NCBI GenBank assembly: GCA_947589835.1
Contig: CANQCT010000009.1
Span: 1 to 41,823 of the forward strand
Length of the DNA: 41,823 nt
Direction: 5' to 3'
From: an uncultured Clostridia bacterium
GTDB taxonomy: Bacteria; Bacillota; Clostridia; TANB77; CAG-508
Shown here: in pieces, positions 16,248 through 25,540 of the stretch
Layout of the letters: every line of letters begins with the position of its first letter
Numbering within the stretch: the stretch's first letter is position 1
Notes under the pieces: generated by a model
Database searches by the model: none
What the model was told of the DNA's origin: nothing
The model's input: only the letters and a program-made list of their open reading frames with translations
Made by a program: the position numbers and the translations under genes

Positions 16248-16290
16248 GGGACGTTTCTTAACGCGACAAAGTGTCGCTTCTGGGACACAT
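16238..16290 (+). repeat. GTCCC/GCGACA repeat cluster 3
   Basis: TGTCGCTTAAGGGACG, TAACGCGACAAAGTGTCGCT and TGGGACACAT overlap the S66 gene end. This cluster is the left flank of the inverted-repeat element at 16310-16461; cluster 4 is the right flank. Confidence 0.8.
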
Positions 16291-16309
16291 GTTTAAATAT
16301 AAAACTTTA

Positions 16310-16461
16310 TGTCAAACTAAAGGATAATACATCTTGTGCCTTGCTTGTCGCAGCCAATCCAATAATTTGTAGGCTACTCCACTCGCGCTCCGCACCAATG
16401 CTTGGTGCTCTCGCTTAATCGCTGCGCGGCAACTGCGATTGTATTATACTTTAGTTTGACA
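16310..16461. mobile_element. MITE-like element with 22-base terminal inverted repeats
   Basis: The left end, TGTCAAACTAAAGGATAATA plus CA, and the right end ending TATACTTTAGTTTGACA are inverted repeats matching at 21 of 22 positions. The 152-base element has no gene, is GC-rich inside (CACTCGCGCTCCGCACC) and folds further: GCACCAA faces TTGGTGC, and GTCGCAG faces CTGCGAT. This fits a non-autonomous transposon or a cruciform. It separates two GCGACA clusters, as if inserted into a pre-existing array. I could not find a clear target duplication. Confidence 0.7.
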
Positions 16462-16477
16462 AATATATAAAAAATAA

Positions 16478-16537
16478 ACACCTGTCCCAAAGGCGACACT
16501 TTGTCGCGTGAAGAAACGTCCCCAAGGCGACAAAAAG
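16478..16537 (+). repeat. GTCCC/GCGACA repeat cluster 4
   Basis: CACCTGTCCCAAAGGCGACA, CTTTGTCGCGTGAAGAAACG and TCCCCAAGGCGACA lead directly into the ribosome-binding site (AAAAAGGAG) of the uracil-DNA glycosylase gene. The order of units matches that in clusters 1 and 5. Confidence 0.8.
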
Positions 16538-16546
16538 GAGAAAGAT

Positions 16547-17113
16547 ATGTACGAAACATGGGAAGAACTAGAAAATAGCATTCAAAATTGTAGTAAATGT
16601 AAGCTATGCCAAAATAGGCATAACATAGTATTTGGAGAAGGAAGCAAAGAAGCGGATATAATGTTTATTGGCGAAGGACCTGGAGCAGATGAAGATACAC
16701 AAGGCCTTCCTTTTGTGGGAAAAGCAGGTCAGCTTATGAACAAAGCATTTCAAGGGCTAGGAATAAAAAGAAATGAAGTATATATTGCAAATATTGTAAA
16801 ATGTAGGCCACCTGCTAACAGAGTTCCAGAAGATGATGAAGCGTTAGCCTGTTTAGATTATTTAAGAAATCAGGTTGTACTAGTAAAGCCAAAAATAATT
16901 GTATTATTAGGCAGTACAGCTTTAAAAAATATTTTAGGTAAAGAATATGGTATAACTTCAAGCAGAGGAAACTGGGTAGAACAAAGAGGAATATATTATA
17001 TGCCAACGTGGCATCCAGCCGCATTATTAAGAGATGAAAATAAAAAGATTGACTTTTGGAAAGATTTAAAAGAAGTTGTAGCTAAATATAACGAATTGCA
17101 AATTAGTAAATAG
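16547..17113 (+). CDS. Uracil-DNA glycosylase, family 4 (iron-sulphur type)
   Basis: The enzyme removes uracil from DNA. The start is [18 protein letters not shown] behind AAAAAGGAG; the longer frame beginning MKKRPQGDK is repeat sequence. At 188 residues it fits family 4. Cys ligands are in NCSKCKLC and in KCRPP...ALACLDYL; motif A is [18 protein letters not shown] (about residues 43-60), and the C-terminal [11 protein letters not shown] holds the catalytic-loop His. It is the third DNA-repair gene in this region after OGG and addB. Confidence 0.93.
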   Translation: MYETWEELENSIQNCSKCKLCQNRHNIVFGEGSKEADIMFIGEGPGADEDTQGLPFVGKAGQLMNKAFQGLGIKRNEVYIANIVKCRPPANRVPEDDEALACLDYLRNQVVLVKPKIIVLLGSTALKNILGKEYGITSSRGNWVEQRGIYYMPTWHPAALLRDENKKIDFWKDLKEVVAKYNELQISK

Positions 17114-17187
17114 CAAACCCTAAATAATAACAAAGAAAAAATAAAGCTAAGTATAAAAATACAATACCAAAAAGAAAGGCTAAAATA

Positions 17188-18462
17188 ATGAATGGAAAAA
17201 TTAAAGAAGAAATGCAACAAAAATTAAATTATTGTTTAAATTGTGTTAATAAACCTTGTAGTCAAAAAGGCTGTCCGCTTGAAAATGATATTCCAACATT
17301 TATTAAATATGCAAAAGAGGGAAATTTAGAAGAGGCATATAAAACTTTAGCAAAAACAACGGTACTTGGCAGTATATGTGGAAGAATATGCCCTCATCAA
17401 AAGCAATGCCAAGGCAGTTGCATAAGAGGAATAAAGCAAATGCCAGTTAGCATTGGAGAAATAGAAGCTTACATATTTGATAATGCCTTAGAAAAAGGCT
17501 ATAACAAAAACATTACAATAGAAGACACTTTAAATGGAAAAAAAGTAGCAGTAGTAGGTGGCGGACCAGCAGGACTTACTTGTAGCAGTTTTTTAGCAAT
17601 AAAAGGCGCAAAAGTTACAATTTATGAAAAGTATAATAAGCTTGGCGGAATTTTAAGCCACGGAATACCAGACTTTAGATTAGATTCAAAGGTGCTAGAA
17701 AAAACAATCAATTCCATATTAAGCTTAGGTATACAAGTAAAATATGAAAAAGAATTAGGAAAAAATTTAACATTAGAAGAACTAAAAAACAACTACGATG
17801 CAGTATTTTTATCATTTGGAGCTAATATTCCAAGGCAAATGGTAATACCAGGAGAAAACTTACCAGGAGTTTATGGTGGAAATACATTGTTAGAGCTACA
17901 AAACCATCCAGATTATACAAATAAAAAAGTAGCAATAATTGGTGGTGGAAATGTTGCAATGGATTGTGCCAGAACCATTAAAAGACTAGGTGCTAAGCAG
18001 GTGGTAGTTATATATAGAAGATCAGAAGCAGAAATGCCAGCAGAAGCAAAAGAAATAGAAGATGCTAAAAAAGAAAACATAGAATTTTTATTTCAAACTA
18101 ATATCACTAAAATATTAGGAGATAAAAAAGTAGAAAAAATAGAATGCATTAAAACACAGCTTGTTCAAAAAGAAGGAGAAAATAGAAAAGTACCAGTAGA
18201 TATTGAAAACAGTAATTATATTATGGATATGGACTATGTAGTAATGGCAGTAGGCGCAAAGGTAGAAATGGAAATATTAGAAAGCCAAAACTTAACTGCC
18301 ACACATAAAAAATATTTAGAGGTAGGAAAAGATTATAGAATTACAGGAACTAATATTTTTGCAGGCGGAGACTTAATTGGAACCACATCAACAGTTGCTT
18401 GGGCAGCAAGAGATGGTAGAGAAGCTGCTAAAGAAATAGAAGAATATTTAAAAAGCATTTAA
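17188..18462 (+). CDS. GltD-like NAD(P)H oxidoreductase
   Basis: This 424-residue flavoprotein resembles the glutamate synthase small subunit. Iron-sulphur Cys motifs lie in the first 85 residues (CLNCVNKPCSQKGCP, then CGRICPHQKQCQGSC). The FAD-binding VAVVGGGPAGLTCSSFLA is near residues 118-135, the NADPH-binding VAIIGGGNVAMDCARTIKRL near residues 249-268, and NIFAGGDLIGTTSTVAWAAR closes the FAD site. No glutamate synthase large subunit is nearby, so the electron acceptor is unknown; NfnB or a stand-alone GltD homologue are alternatives. Confidence 0.88.
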   Translation: MNGKIKEEMQQKLNYCLNCVNKPCSQKGCPLENDIPTFIKYAKEGNLEEAYKTLAKTTVLGSICGRICPHQKQCQGSCIRGIKQMPVSIGEIEAYIFDNALEKGYNKNITIEDTLNGKKVAVVGGGPAGLTCSSFLAIKGAKVTIYEKYNKLGGILSHGIPDFRLDSKVLEKTINSILSLGIQVKYEKELGKNLTLEELKNNYDAVFLSFGANIPRQMVIPGENLPGVYGGNTLLELQNHPDYTNKKVAIIGGGNVAMDCARTIKRLGAKQVVVIYRRSEAEMPAEAKEIEDAKKENIEFLFQTNITKILGDKKVEKIECIKTQLVQKEGENRKVPVDIENSNYIMDMDYVVMAVGAKVEMEILESQNLTATHKKYLEVGKDYRITGTNIFAGGDLIGTTSTVAWAARDGREAAKEIEEYLKSI

Positions 18463-18763
18463 TGTGTAAAATAAGTTATATAAGAGCAAATAGAACTAAT
18501 TACGTAAATATAAAGCTATGAGGCTAAAAAATAGCCAAAACAAAATTTAAGCCAAAAGCAAGGCTTAAACTCAAAAGAGAAGCGGTATAACTTTAATTGC
18601 ATTAGTGGTAACTTAAAATGTCGAAATTTGTCACACGAAAAATGTTGCAAAATAGAAAAAATGCTATATAATTGAAGTATTATATTCTTAGCCGAAAGGC
18701 AAGCTATTTTTATCTATTTTATTATATGCTTTTAAAATAAAATTTTATTTAATCTTAAAATAT
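18463..18763. other. AT-rich stretch without a gene
   Basis: There is no credible reading frame here. Short blocks such as AAAATGTCGAAATTTGTCAC near 18616 recall the GTC-type repeats in degenerate form, and GCCGAAAGGC near 18691 is a small hairpin. I see no promoter with good spacing. Confidence 0.5.
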
Positions 18764-18908
18764 AGCTACTGCATAATAGTTATAATTACATAAAAACTTA
18801 AATAGTACTAGTTTTCTTGTTTTTCAAATGCTCACCAAAGTAAGTAAGTTTAAGGAAAAATGTGTAAGTCAAAGACCTCTCAAAACTGCGAAAAATATGT
18901 TAAACTAA
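18764..18908 (+). repeat. Repeat family P, copy 2 (degenerate right arm)
   Basis: The left arm (AGTTATAATTACATAAAAAC, then TTAAATAGTACTAG) and core (TTTTCTTGTTTTTCAAATGC) are intact. The variable middle differs most from the other copies, lacks the CCCGTT/AACGGG pair, and the right arm after CTCAAAACTGCGAAAAAT is eroded (ATGTTAAAC). This looks like a decaying copy. It sits 312 bases before the Rpn-type gene. Confidence 0.8.
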
Positions 18909-19137
18909 AATTAAGGCCAATTTATGAAAATTTATAGGCTACTTAGTTATTAAAATAATTTAAAATATTAAAAAAATCAAAAGTGATTTAGGTATGTCTT
19001 AATATTAAAATCAAAAATAATTTAGTATATCTTAATATTAAAAATCCAAATAAAAATGAGTAAAAAAATTAAAAGCAAATTATAAAAGCACTATATAAAA
19101 ATAAGCCTTCTAGCTAATAATATAAAATTTAAAAAAA

Positions 19138-19193
19138 GCATAAAAAACCAAGTAATATTTTAAAACCCAAAAATATTATTCAGTTTTTTATGC
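19138..19193 (+). promoter_or_regulatory. Long hairpin upstream of the Rpn-type gene
   Basis: GCATAAAAAAC (19138-19148) pairs with GTTTTTTATGC (19183-19193). After a 2x2 internal loop AGTAATATTTT pairs with AAAATATTATT, with an 8-base loop. The structure ends 28 bases before the start codon, so it could act as an attenuator or as a barrier to read-through. It has no long T run after it. Confidence 0.55.
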
Positions 19194-19220
19194 ATTATGT
19201 GAAAGGAAGGAAAACAAATT

Positions 19221-20087
19221 ATGGCAGAAAAAAAATCAACAAAAGAAACAAAAGAAAAAAAGCAAATATTACAACTAAAAAATGATGTAGTATTTCAAGC
19301 ATTATTTACAAGAGGAAAAGAAAGTATAACTAAGGCACTAATTGAAGATATTTTGAATATTAAAATACATAGCCTAGAATTAGACAAAAGCAAAGATTTA
19401 TTAAATGACAATGCAGAAGATAAAAATGGCAGACTAGACTTAAGGGCAGTAATAAATGATAACATAGAATGTGATATAGAAATACAGCTAAGTTCACATG
19501 AAAAAATGTTAGAAAGATTTTTATACTATTGGTCAAAAATGTATGCAGCAAATTTACAAATAGGAAATAAATATAGTTGTTTAAAAAAGACAATAAGTAT
19601 AATAATATTAGATGATGAAATAGAAGATTTTAAAGAAATAACAAAAAGCCATACGAAATGGCAAATACGAGAAGAAGAATATTTAACTAAACTATTGACT
19701 CCATATTTACAAATTGATATAATTGAACTACCAAAGGCTATAAAAGAATACGAAAATAACAAACAAAATGAAGTACTTCAATGGATGATGTTTCTAGAAA
19801 ACCCTGAAAATAAGGAGGTGGCTAAAATTATGGAAAACAATGAGAATATAAAAGAAGCAAAAGATGAATTAGAAAAAATAAGCCAAGATGATGTGTTAAG
19901 AAGGATGGCATTAAAAGCAGAACTAGAAAGAATGGACCAAGAACAATTATTATATGAAGCAAAGCGAGATGGAAAACTAGAAGGTAAATTAGAGATTGCA
20001 AAGAAAATGCTAGAAAGAAAAATAGAAATAGACGTTATTATGAATGTAACAGGCTTAGCAAAAGAAGAAATAATGAGTATACAATAA
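19221..20087 (+). CDS. Rpn-family PD-(D/E)XK nuclease (transposase-like)
   Basis: This 288-residue protein matches the recombination-promoting nuclease/PD-(D/E)XK transposase-like family. The N-terminus LKNDVVFQALFTRGKESI is typical, and the nuclease core is GRLDLRAVINDNIECDIEIQ (residues 75-94: D, then E-x-Q). After about residue 190 comes a charged helical region with KRDGKLEGKLEIAKKML and a short ending helix, as in other Rpn proteins. Known members promote RecA-independent DNA transfer or act in phage defence. It follows a repeat-rich, gene-free stretch. The start follows AAAGGAAGG. Confidence 0.85.
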   Translation: MAEKKSTKETKEKKQILQLKNDVVFQALFTRGKESITKALIEDILNIKIHSLELDKSKDLLNDNAEDKNGRLDLRAVINDNIECDIEIQLSSHEKMLERFLYYWSKMYAANLQIGNKYSCLKKTISIIILDDEIEDFKEITKSHTKWQIREEEYLTKLLTPYLQIDIIELPKAIKEYENNKQNEVLQWMMFLENPENKEVAKIMENNENIKEAKDELEKISQDDVLRRMALKAELERMDQEQLLYEAKRDGKLEGKLEIAKKMLERKIEIDVIMNVTGLAKEEIMSIQ

Positions 20088-20228
20088 TTATAATTCGTTC
20101 GAATACTTTTCAAGGTCCTGTTGAATAACAAATTTAACAAGAAAAGAAATCATGGGTGAAAATTAGTAAATATTAAAAGAAGTATTTGCTACAATGGTCA
20201 CAATTCACAGTAATAGTAAAAAAGTACC

Positions 20229-20268
20229 AAAAACAGATAGAATATAGCCATATTCTATCTGTTTTTTA
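20229..20268 (+). terminator. Terminator after the Rpn-type gene
   Basis: AAAAACAGATAGAATAT pairs with ATATTCTATCTGTTTTT around a 4-base loop, followed by a T tail. The stem is long and perfect and probably works in both directions for the convergent HExxH gene. Confidence 0.88.
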
Positions 20269-20324
20269 GAAAATTTTAAGTTTTTTGAAAATTAAGTGAC
20301 TCAGCGCTGAAACATTGAATTTTT

Positions 20325-21407
20325 TTATTCATTCTCATTCTCATTTTTTCCGAAAGAAAACAAAAGTCTTAAAGCCTTAAATAAATTAGCAAGTTTAGAT
20401 TCTTTTACCACAGTTAAAGAAGTATTATTAATAATTGCTTCATATTTATTTTCTAAAGCAGCCATTTTATCAACATAATAATTATTAAAATCAAAATAAT
20501 TTTCTGTAATGCCAAGATAATTTTGGTAATTATATAATTTTGTACGATAAATCTCAATTTCTTGCGTAGTTGATAAAGCATTAAATTCATTATTAAAATA
20601 AGAAGAAAATATTAAATCCTGTGTTTGTATAAAAACTTTTCTTAAGTTTGTTTTATAATTATATATCTTCATACCAATTTTTTGTGCTTTAGCATTATCA
20701 CAGCTATCTTCTAATAATTGATTATTTAGCTTTATAATTTTTTCTTCTATGTACAAAATTTTATCTAAATTCTCTTGTATTTTTAAAAATTCCCTTCTAC
20801 CTAAAAGCCTAATTGCCTCTAATTTAAAATTATCTGTGCTAAAAAATGTACTTTCAAATAATGTATCTTCTCCTATTAAATAGGTTAATTGCTTAACTAA
20901 ATTACAAAGAAGAGGATAATAATTTGGACTATTAGTAGGAAGCGAAATTTCATAATATTTTACAATATCTTCAGGTTGTTTTAAAACTTTAGATGTAAGT
21001 AGCTGAACAGCTCCTTCATTTAATGCCATACCATAAGTTTTAAACTCACTATATTCACAAAGCCCTAAACGGCATAAATCACCATTCTTATCTTTAACTT
21101 CCTGTAAGTGATGAATAAATTCATGAATAGCAAACTTTTCAAGTTCATCTAAAGGAACACCTTGCTTAAAATATATAGACGAATTTTTATAAAAATAATT
21201 TGCTTCTGCAAAACCCTCAGGCATTTTAGCTAAAAACATAGGAAGTCTAGCAAATTCTATAAATAATTCATTAGAATTAAAGTGAGCCTTAGGAAAAGCT
21301 TTGCAAATTTTATCAGATACATTCTTAGCAAGTGAATTAACACTTAAAGTATCTAATCTTCCAACTATTTCAATTCCATCTTTTTTAAGTTCTGATTCAA
21401 TATTCAT
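20325..21407 (-). CDS. Uncharacterised HExxH putative metalloprotease
   Basis: This 360-residue protein has HEFIHHLQE (about residues 109-117), the zinc-metallopeptidase HExxH motif, and ALNEGAVQLL about 33 residues later, where the Glu could be the third zinc ligand (gluzincin arrangement). No signal peptide or membrane span is seen, so it is likely cytosolic. The C-terminal 150 residues are helical and charged, ending in a NENENE repeat. It starts behind AAGGAG. It is divergent from the next gene across a symmetric operator-like region. The family is not one I can name. Confidence 0.75.
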   Translation of the reverse strand: MNIESELKKDGIEIVGRLDTLSVNSLAKNVSDKICKAFPKAHFNSNELFIEFARLPMFLAKMPEGFAEANYFYKNSSIYFKQGVPLDELEKFAIHEFIHHLQEVKDKNGDLCRLGLCEYSEFKTYGMALNEGAVQLLTSKVLKQPEDIVKYYEISLPTNSPNYYPLLCNLVKQLTYLIGEDTLFESTFFSTDNFKLEAIRLLGRREFLKIQENLDKILYIEEKIIKLNNQLLEDSCDNAKAQKIGMKIYNYKTNLRKVFIQTQDLIFSSYFNNEFNALSTTQEIEIYRTKLYNYQNYLGITENYFDFNNYYVDKMAALENKYEAIINNTSLTVVKESKLANLFKALRLLFSFGKNENENE

Positions 21408-21439
21408 TAGTTTCTCCTTAGTATTTTTCTAGTAAATAT

Positions 21440-21512
21440 TATACAACATTATATGACAAAATTGTATGACAAAATGTTTACAGTTGTATTACAATTTTGT
21501 AACATTTAGCTT
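21440..21512. promoter_or_regulatory. Operator-like symmetric region between divergent genes
   Basis: ACAAAATTGTA (21456-21466) and TACAATTTTGT (21490-21500) form an exact 11-base inverted repeat; inside it AATGTT and AACATT form another. TATGACAAAA is repeated directly at 21451-21460 and 21464-21473 (13-base period). The position upstream of the HExxH gene suits a regulator-binding site. Confidence 0.5.
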
Positions 21513-21544
21513 TCCTAAATAAAAATATAAAATTAATTAAAATA

Positions 21545-21573
21545 TTGAAAAATATAATTTCATAAGTTATACT
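21545..21573 (+). promoter_or_regulatory. Sigma-A promoter of the membrane protein gene at 21612
   Basis: TTGAAA (21545-21550), a 17-base spacer and TATACT (21568-21573). Confidence 0.65.
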
Positions 21574-21611
21574 TAAAATAGAAATTAAAAAATTAGGAAG
21601 GAAGTTTTCGT

Positions 21612-22451
21612 ATGAATTATAAAAAAATTTTAAAAGTAACTATAGGATGTTTTTTAATATTATGCAGTATTATTACATTATTTCAAACAATTACATGGCA
21701 AATTTCAAAAAAAGATTACAATAGGGAATATGTTTATAGTGATTTTGGCAACTTGTATTATGAAAAAAATGGTGAAAAAATATATATTGAAAAAATTTAT
21801 AACACTGATAGTGAAGAATTACAATTAGAAGTTCCAAACCAAAAAACTATAATAATGTATTGCTATAAGAATAATCCAACAGAAGGCATATACTTAGGTA
21901 TAAATAACACACCAGATGCAAGATTAGAATATCCTACTATTAATATATGTGTATCAATATTTATTTTAACACTAGCTTTATATATTTTATCTAAAAAGAA
22001 TAAAGAAAATCCTATATATAGGTATTATTTGTTTTATATTTTTGGTCTTTTTATAGGAATAGTAATGATTTTTTATTCAGTTACTAATATTATAAATTAC
22101 TACAGTATAAAAAACGATAATAATATTGTAAATGCAACCATATATTCAGACATATATGAAACAGGAATTAGTACTGAACAATACAAAGCAGTTTCTTACT
22201 ATTATGTTAATGATGTAAAATATGTATATGTTGATGAAATATATAAAAATGGTGATATTAACAATGTTTTAGGAACAACTCAAAAACTATATTATAACCC
22301 TAATAATCCAGAAAAATCGTATAGCAAAATTAATTTTGTAACTTTTCTTTTCCTTATAATAGGAACACCTATTACAATTATTAGTTTCCTTTGTGTATTT
22401 TTTAAAGATAAAATGGCAATGCGTTACAATAGAGCTACAAGAAAAAAATAA
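21612..22451 (+). CDS. DUF3592-like membrane protein
   Basis: This 279-residue protein has four predicted spans: near residues 8-26 (VTIGCFLILCSIITLF), 108-128 (INICVSIFILTLALYIL), 140-163 and 240-263. Between spans 1-2 and 3-4 are extracytoplasmic-type domains of about 80 residues. The second contains VSYYYVNDVKYVY and LYYNPNNPEKSYSK, the pattern of DUF3592 proteins (a Y-V-N-G then YNPxNP motif). The first may be a divergent copy. Function is unknown. It starts behind AGGAAGGAAG. Confidence 0.7.
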   Translation: MNYKKILKVTIGCFLILCSIITLFQTITWQISKKDYNREYVYSDFGNLYYEKNGEKIYIEKIYNTDSEELQLEVPNQKTIIMYCYKNNPTEGIYLGINNTPDARLEYPTINICVSIFILTLALYILSKKNKENPIYRYYLFYIFGLFIGIVMIFYSVTNIINYYSIKNDNNIVNATIYSDIYETGISTEQYKAVSYYYVNDVKYVYVDEIYKNGDINNVLGTTQKLYYNPNNPEKSYSKINFVTFLFLIIGTPITIISFLCVFFKDKMAMRYNRATRKK

Positions 22452-22541
22452 TAATTATTAAACAAATTATTTTTATAAGATAATTAAGATGAATAAAATT
22501 TTTAGATGAATTAGCAAGTAAGCATGAAGAATAAAATTTAG

Positions 22542-22592
22542 TAAATTTAAAGGAAGTAGGCTAATCTAAGCATACTTCCTTTAAATTTATAA
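22542..22592. terminator. Bidirectional terminator between the DUF3592-like gene and leuS
   Basis: TAAATTTAAAGGAAGTA (22542-22558) and TACTTCCTTTAAATTTA (22573-22589) form a perfect 17-bp stem with a 14-base loop. It lies between two convergent genes. Confidence 0.75.
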
Positions 22593-22673
22593 TTAATACA
22601 TAATTTTATTGTAAAACAACAAGGTCTTTAGGTTACCAGCCCATAATCTTTAATTTAATATGGCTAAAATTTC

Positions 22674-25100
22674 TTATTTTACAACAATATTATAAATCTT
22701 ATTTTTTACATAAATTTCTTTAACAATTGTTTTGTCAGCAGTAGCATTTTGAATAGCTGTAATGTTATGAACTTTTTCTTTGACTGAAGCTTCATCCTCA
22801 TCTACTGAAATTGCTACAGTAGCTTTCAATTTACCATTTACCTGAATTGGAATTTCAATTTCGTTATCTACTGTTTTAGCTTCATCATAAGTAGGCCAAG
22901 GTGTATTTGCTATTGTATTAGGTTCTCCAATTATTTCAAATAATTCTTCTGTCATATGTGGTACAAATGGATTTAACAATTGAAGCAATGTTTTAAATTC
23001 AGCTTTATTAATTCTTTTTACCCTGTAAAATTCATTTACCATTGTCATAAATGTACTAACAGCTGTATTAAATTTCATTTCTTCAATATCAGAAGAAACT
23101 TTTTTAATAGCCTTGTGCATAATTTTTTCAAATTCAGGAGAATATGTATCTCCATCTACTAAGAAATCTTGCAAATTCCATACACGGTCTAAGAACTTAT
23201 TACATCCACGAATACTTTCCATAGACCAAGGAGCTGTTTGATCAAATGGTCCCATAAACATTTCATAAATACGGAATGTATCTGCACCAAATTCATTAAT
23301 AATGTCATCTGGATTAATAACATTTCCCTTAGATTTAGACATTTTTTCGCCATTTGCACCTAAAATCATACCATGTGAGGTACGTTTTGCATAAGGTTCT
23401 TTAGTAGGAACAACTCCAATATCATATAAAAATTTATGCCAAAATCTAGAATATAGTAAGTGTAAAGTAGTATGTTCCATACCACCATTGTACCAATCAA
23501 CAGGACCCCAGTAATCTAAGGCTTCTTTAGAAGCAAGCTCGCTTTTATTATGTGGATCCATATAACGTAAATAATACCAAGAAGAACCAGCCCATTGAGG
23601 CATAGTATCTGTTTCACGCTTTGCAGGTTTTCCACAATGTGGGCACTTTGTATTTACCCATTCTGTATGTTTAGCAAGTGGAGATTCACCATTTTCGCCA
23701 GGTTCGTAATCTTCAATGTTAGGTAACTCTAAAGGAAGCTCACTTTCTGGAATTGGAACCCATCCGCAATCTTCACAATAAACCATAGGAATTGGTTCAC
23801 CCCAATAACGTTGTCTTGAAAATACCCAGTCACGAAGTTTGTAATTTACTTTTCTAGTTCCAATGCCTTTTTCCTCTAGGTAATCGATAACTTTCTTTTT
23901 AGCATCTTCTACCGATAAACCTGTTAAAAATCCTGAGTTTATTAGCTTTCCAGTTTCAACATCTGTAAATGCTTCTTTTTCTATATCACAAACAACATCA
24001 GGAGAATTAGATTCTATAACTTGAATCATTGGCAAATTAAATTTTTTAGCAAATTCCCAGTCTCTTGTATCATGTGAAGGAACAGCCATAATAGCACCTG
24101 TACCATAAGTAATTAAAACATAGTCTGAAACCCAAATAGGAATTTCAGTGTTTGTTAATGGGTTAATGGCTTTAATTCCTTTAATTTCAACACCTGTTTT
24201 TTCTTTATTAAGTTCAGCACGCTCGAAGTCAGATTTCATAGCAGCTTTGTTTTGATATTCTTTTACTTCAGCTAAATTTGTAATTTCATTTTCTAATTCT
24301 GAAATAATAGGGTGCTCTGGAGCAACAACCATATAAGTTGCACCAAATAAAGTGTCTGGCCTTGTAGTATATACAACAAGCTCTTTATTATGACCACTAA
24401 TTTTAAATTTAACTTCAGCACCTTCGCTTCTGCCAATCCAATTTTTTTGTTGAGTTTTAATTTTTTCTAAGTAATCAACATCATCCAAATCATCTATTAA
24501 TCTTTGTGCATATTCTGTAATTTTAAGCATCCATTGACTTTTTTCTTTTTGAACAACAGGGCTTCCACATCTTTCACAAACACCATTTACAACTTCTTCG
24601 TTTGCTAATCCTACTTTACAACCTGTACAAAAGTTAATAGGCATTGTAGTTTTATATGCTAGGCCATGTTTAAATAATTGTATAAAAATCCATTGTGTCC
24701 ATTTATAATATTCTGGATCTGTTGTATTTACAACTCTAGACCAGTCAAATGAAAAACCTAAAGCTTTTAATTGCTCTGTAAAATGAGCAACATTTTTTTC
24801 AGTTGTAATTTTAGGATGCACATGATTTTTAATTGCATAATTTTCAGCAGGTAAGCCAAATGCATCAAATCCAATTGGATACAAAACATTGTAACCTTCC
24901 ATTCTTTTCTTTCTTGCAATAATATCTAGGGCAGTATAGCTACGTGGATGCCCAACATGCAAGCCTTGCCCAGAAGGATAAGGAAACTCAATTAGTCCAT
25001 ACCATTTTTTTTGAGAAGGATTATCTTTTGCATAAAAAGTACCTTCACTATACCATTTGTTTTGCCATTTTTTTTCAATTTCTTTAAAGTTATATGCCAT
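22674..25100 (-). CDS. leuS: Leucyl-tRNA synthetase
   Basis: LeuRS charges tRNA-Leu. The start is [17 protein letters not shown] behind AAAAGGAG; an in-frame extension of 33 residues upstream is AT-rich leader and is rejected. The 808 residues are normal for bacteria. Class I motifs are [16 protein letters not shown] (HIGH equivalent HVGH) and [11 protein letters not shown]. The editing domain carries [20 protein letters not shown], and a zinc-type CxxC set appears in CTGCKVGL...CERCGSP. No T-box leader was found upstream. Confidence 0.98.
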   Translation of the reverse strand: MAYNFKEIEKKWQNKWYSEGTFYAKDNPSQKKWYGLIEFPYPSGQGLHVGHPRSYTALDIIARKKRMEGYNVLYPIGFDAFGLPAENYAIKNHVHPKITTEKNVAHFTEQLKALGFSFDWSRVVNTTDPEYYKWTQWIFIQLFKHGLAYKTTMPINFCTGCKVGLANEEVVNGVCERCGSPVVQKEKSQWMLKITEYAQRLIDDLDDVDYLEKIKTQQKNWIGRSEGAEVKFKISGHNKELVVYTTRPDTLFGATYMVVAPEHPIISELENEITNLAEVKEYQNKAAMKSDFERAELNKEKTGVEIKGIKAINPLTNTEIPIWVSDYVLITYGTGAIMAVPSHDTRDWEFAKKFNLPMIQVIESNSPDVVCDIEKEAFTDVETGKLINSGFLTGLSVEDAKKKVIDYLEEKGIGTRKVNYKLRDWVFSRQRYWGEPIPMVYCEDCGWVPIPESELPLELPNIEDYEPGENGESPLAKHTEWVNTKCPHCGKPAKRETDTMPQWAGSSWYYLRYMDPHNKSELASKEALDYWGPVDWYNGGMEHTTLHLLYSRFWHKFLYDIGVVPTKEPYAKRTSHGMILGANGEKMSKSKGNVINPDDIINEFGADTFRIYEMFMGPFDQTAPWSMESIRGCNKFLDRVWNLQDFLVDGDTYSPEFEKIMHKAIKKVSSDIEEMKFNTAVSTFMTMVNEFYRVKRINKAEFKTLLQLLNPFVPHMTEELFEIIGEPNTIANTPWPTYDEAKTVDNEIEIPIQVNGKLKATVAISVDEDEASVKEKVHNITAIQNATADKTIVKEIYVKNKIYNIVVK

Positions 25101-25327
25101 ATTTCTCGCTCCTTTTTTTGCTAAAATATTAAATAATTTTGATATAAACATATTTGTAATTTTAAAATATATTAGCTTAAAACAATATTTATAAAGCATA
25201 TTATATAATAAATTTAGCTTAAAATAAAGGGGGAAACTTAAAAAATTTTTCTTTACAATAAAAAATCATTAGTATATAATAACAAAAGTAGTAAATACTA
25301 ATGAAGAAGCAAACCTAAAAATTTAAA
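25101..25327. other. leuS leader region without a gene
   Basis: The sequence is AT-rich. A 9-base inverted repeat, CATTAGTAT (25267-25275) and ATACTAATG (25295-25303), lies in it. There is no T-box GGGTGG-type block, no clear promoter pair and no small gene. Confidence 0.5.
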
Positions 25328-25486
25328 AGTTACTATATAATAATTTTAATTACTTTAAAGTTTAAATAGTACTAGTTTTCTTGTTTTTCAAATGCCCGTT
25401 GCAGGGGCTAGTTCAAAGAAGTAAAGTCAGAACGGGACCTCTCAAAACTGCGAAAAATAGTACTATTTAAACAATTAACTAGTAAC
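25328..25486 (+). repeat. Repeat family P, copy 3 (best-defined copy)
   Basis: This 159-base copy begins GTTACTA and ends TAGTAAC, exact inverted ends. Inner arms GTTTAAATAGTACTA and TAGTACTATTTAAAC are fully complementary over 15 bases. Inside, AGTTTT can pair with AAAACT, and CCCGTT pairs with AACGGG. It lies 54 bases upstream of the adhE start, in the adhE direction. Confidence 0.88.
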
Positions 25487-25540
25487 ATTAAAAAAATAAG
25501 GTTTAGCGTTATATATTTAAGAAAAATGGAGGTTACAAAA

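Noticed and set aside
20295..20312. CAGCGCTG palindrome between the Rpn-type and HExxH genes
   Set aside because: Eight bases is too short to support an operator or attachment site without other copies.
25101..25330. Possible T-box riboswitch upstream of leuS
   Set aside because: No T-box consensus block (GGGTGG...GCG type), no specifier-loop pattern and no terminator were found on the minus strand.
25328..25486. Repeat P as a classical riboswitch for adhE
   Set aside because: The same element precedes or follows unrelated genes (yitT-type, Rpn, gatC) and lacks a consistent terminator or ribosome-binding-site switch, so a gene-specific ligand sensor is unlikely.
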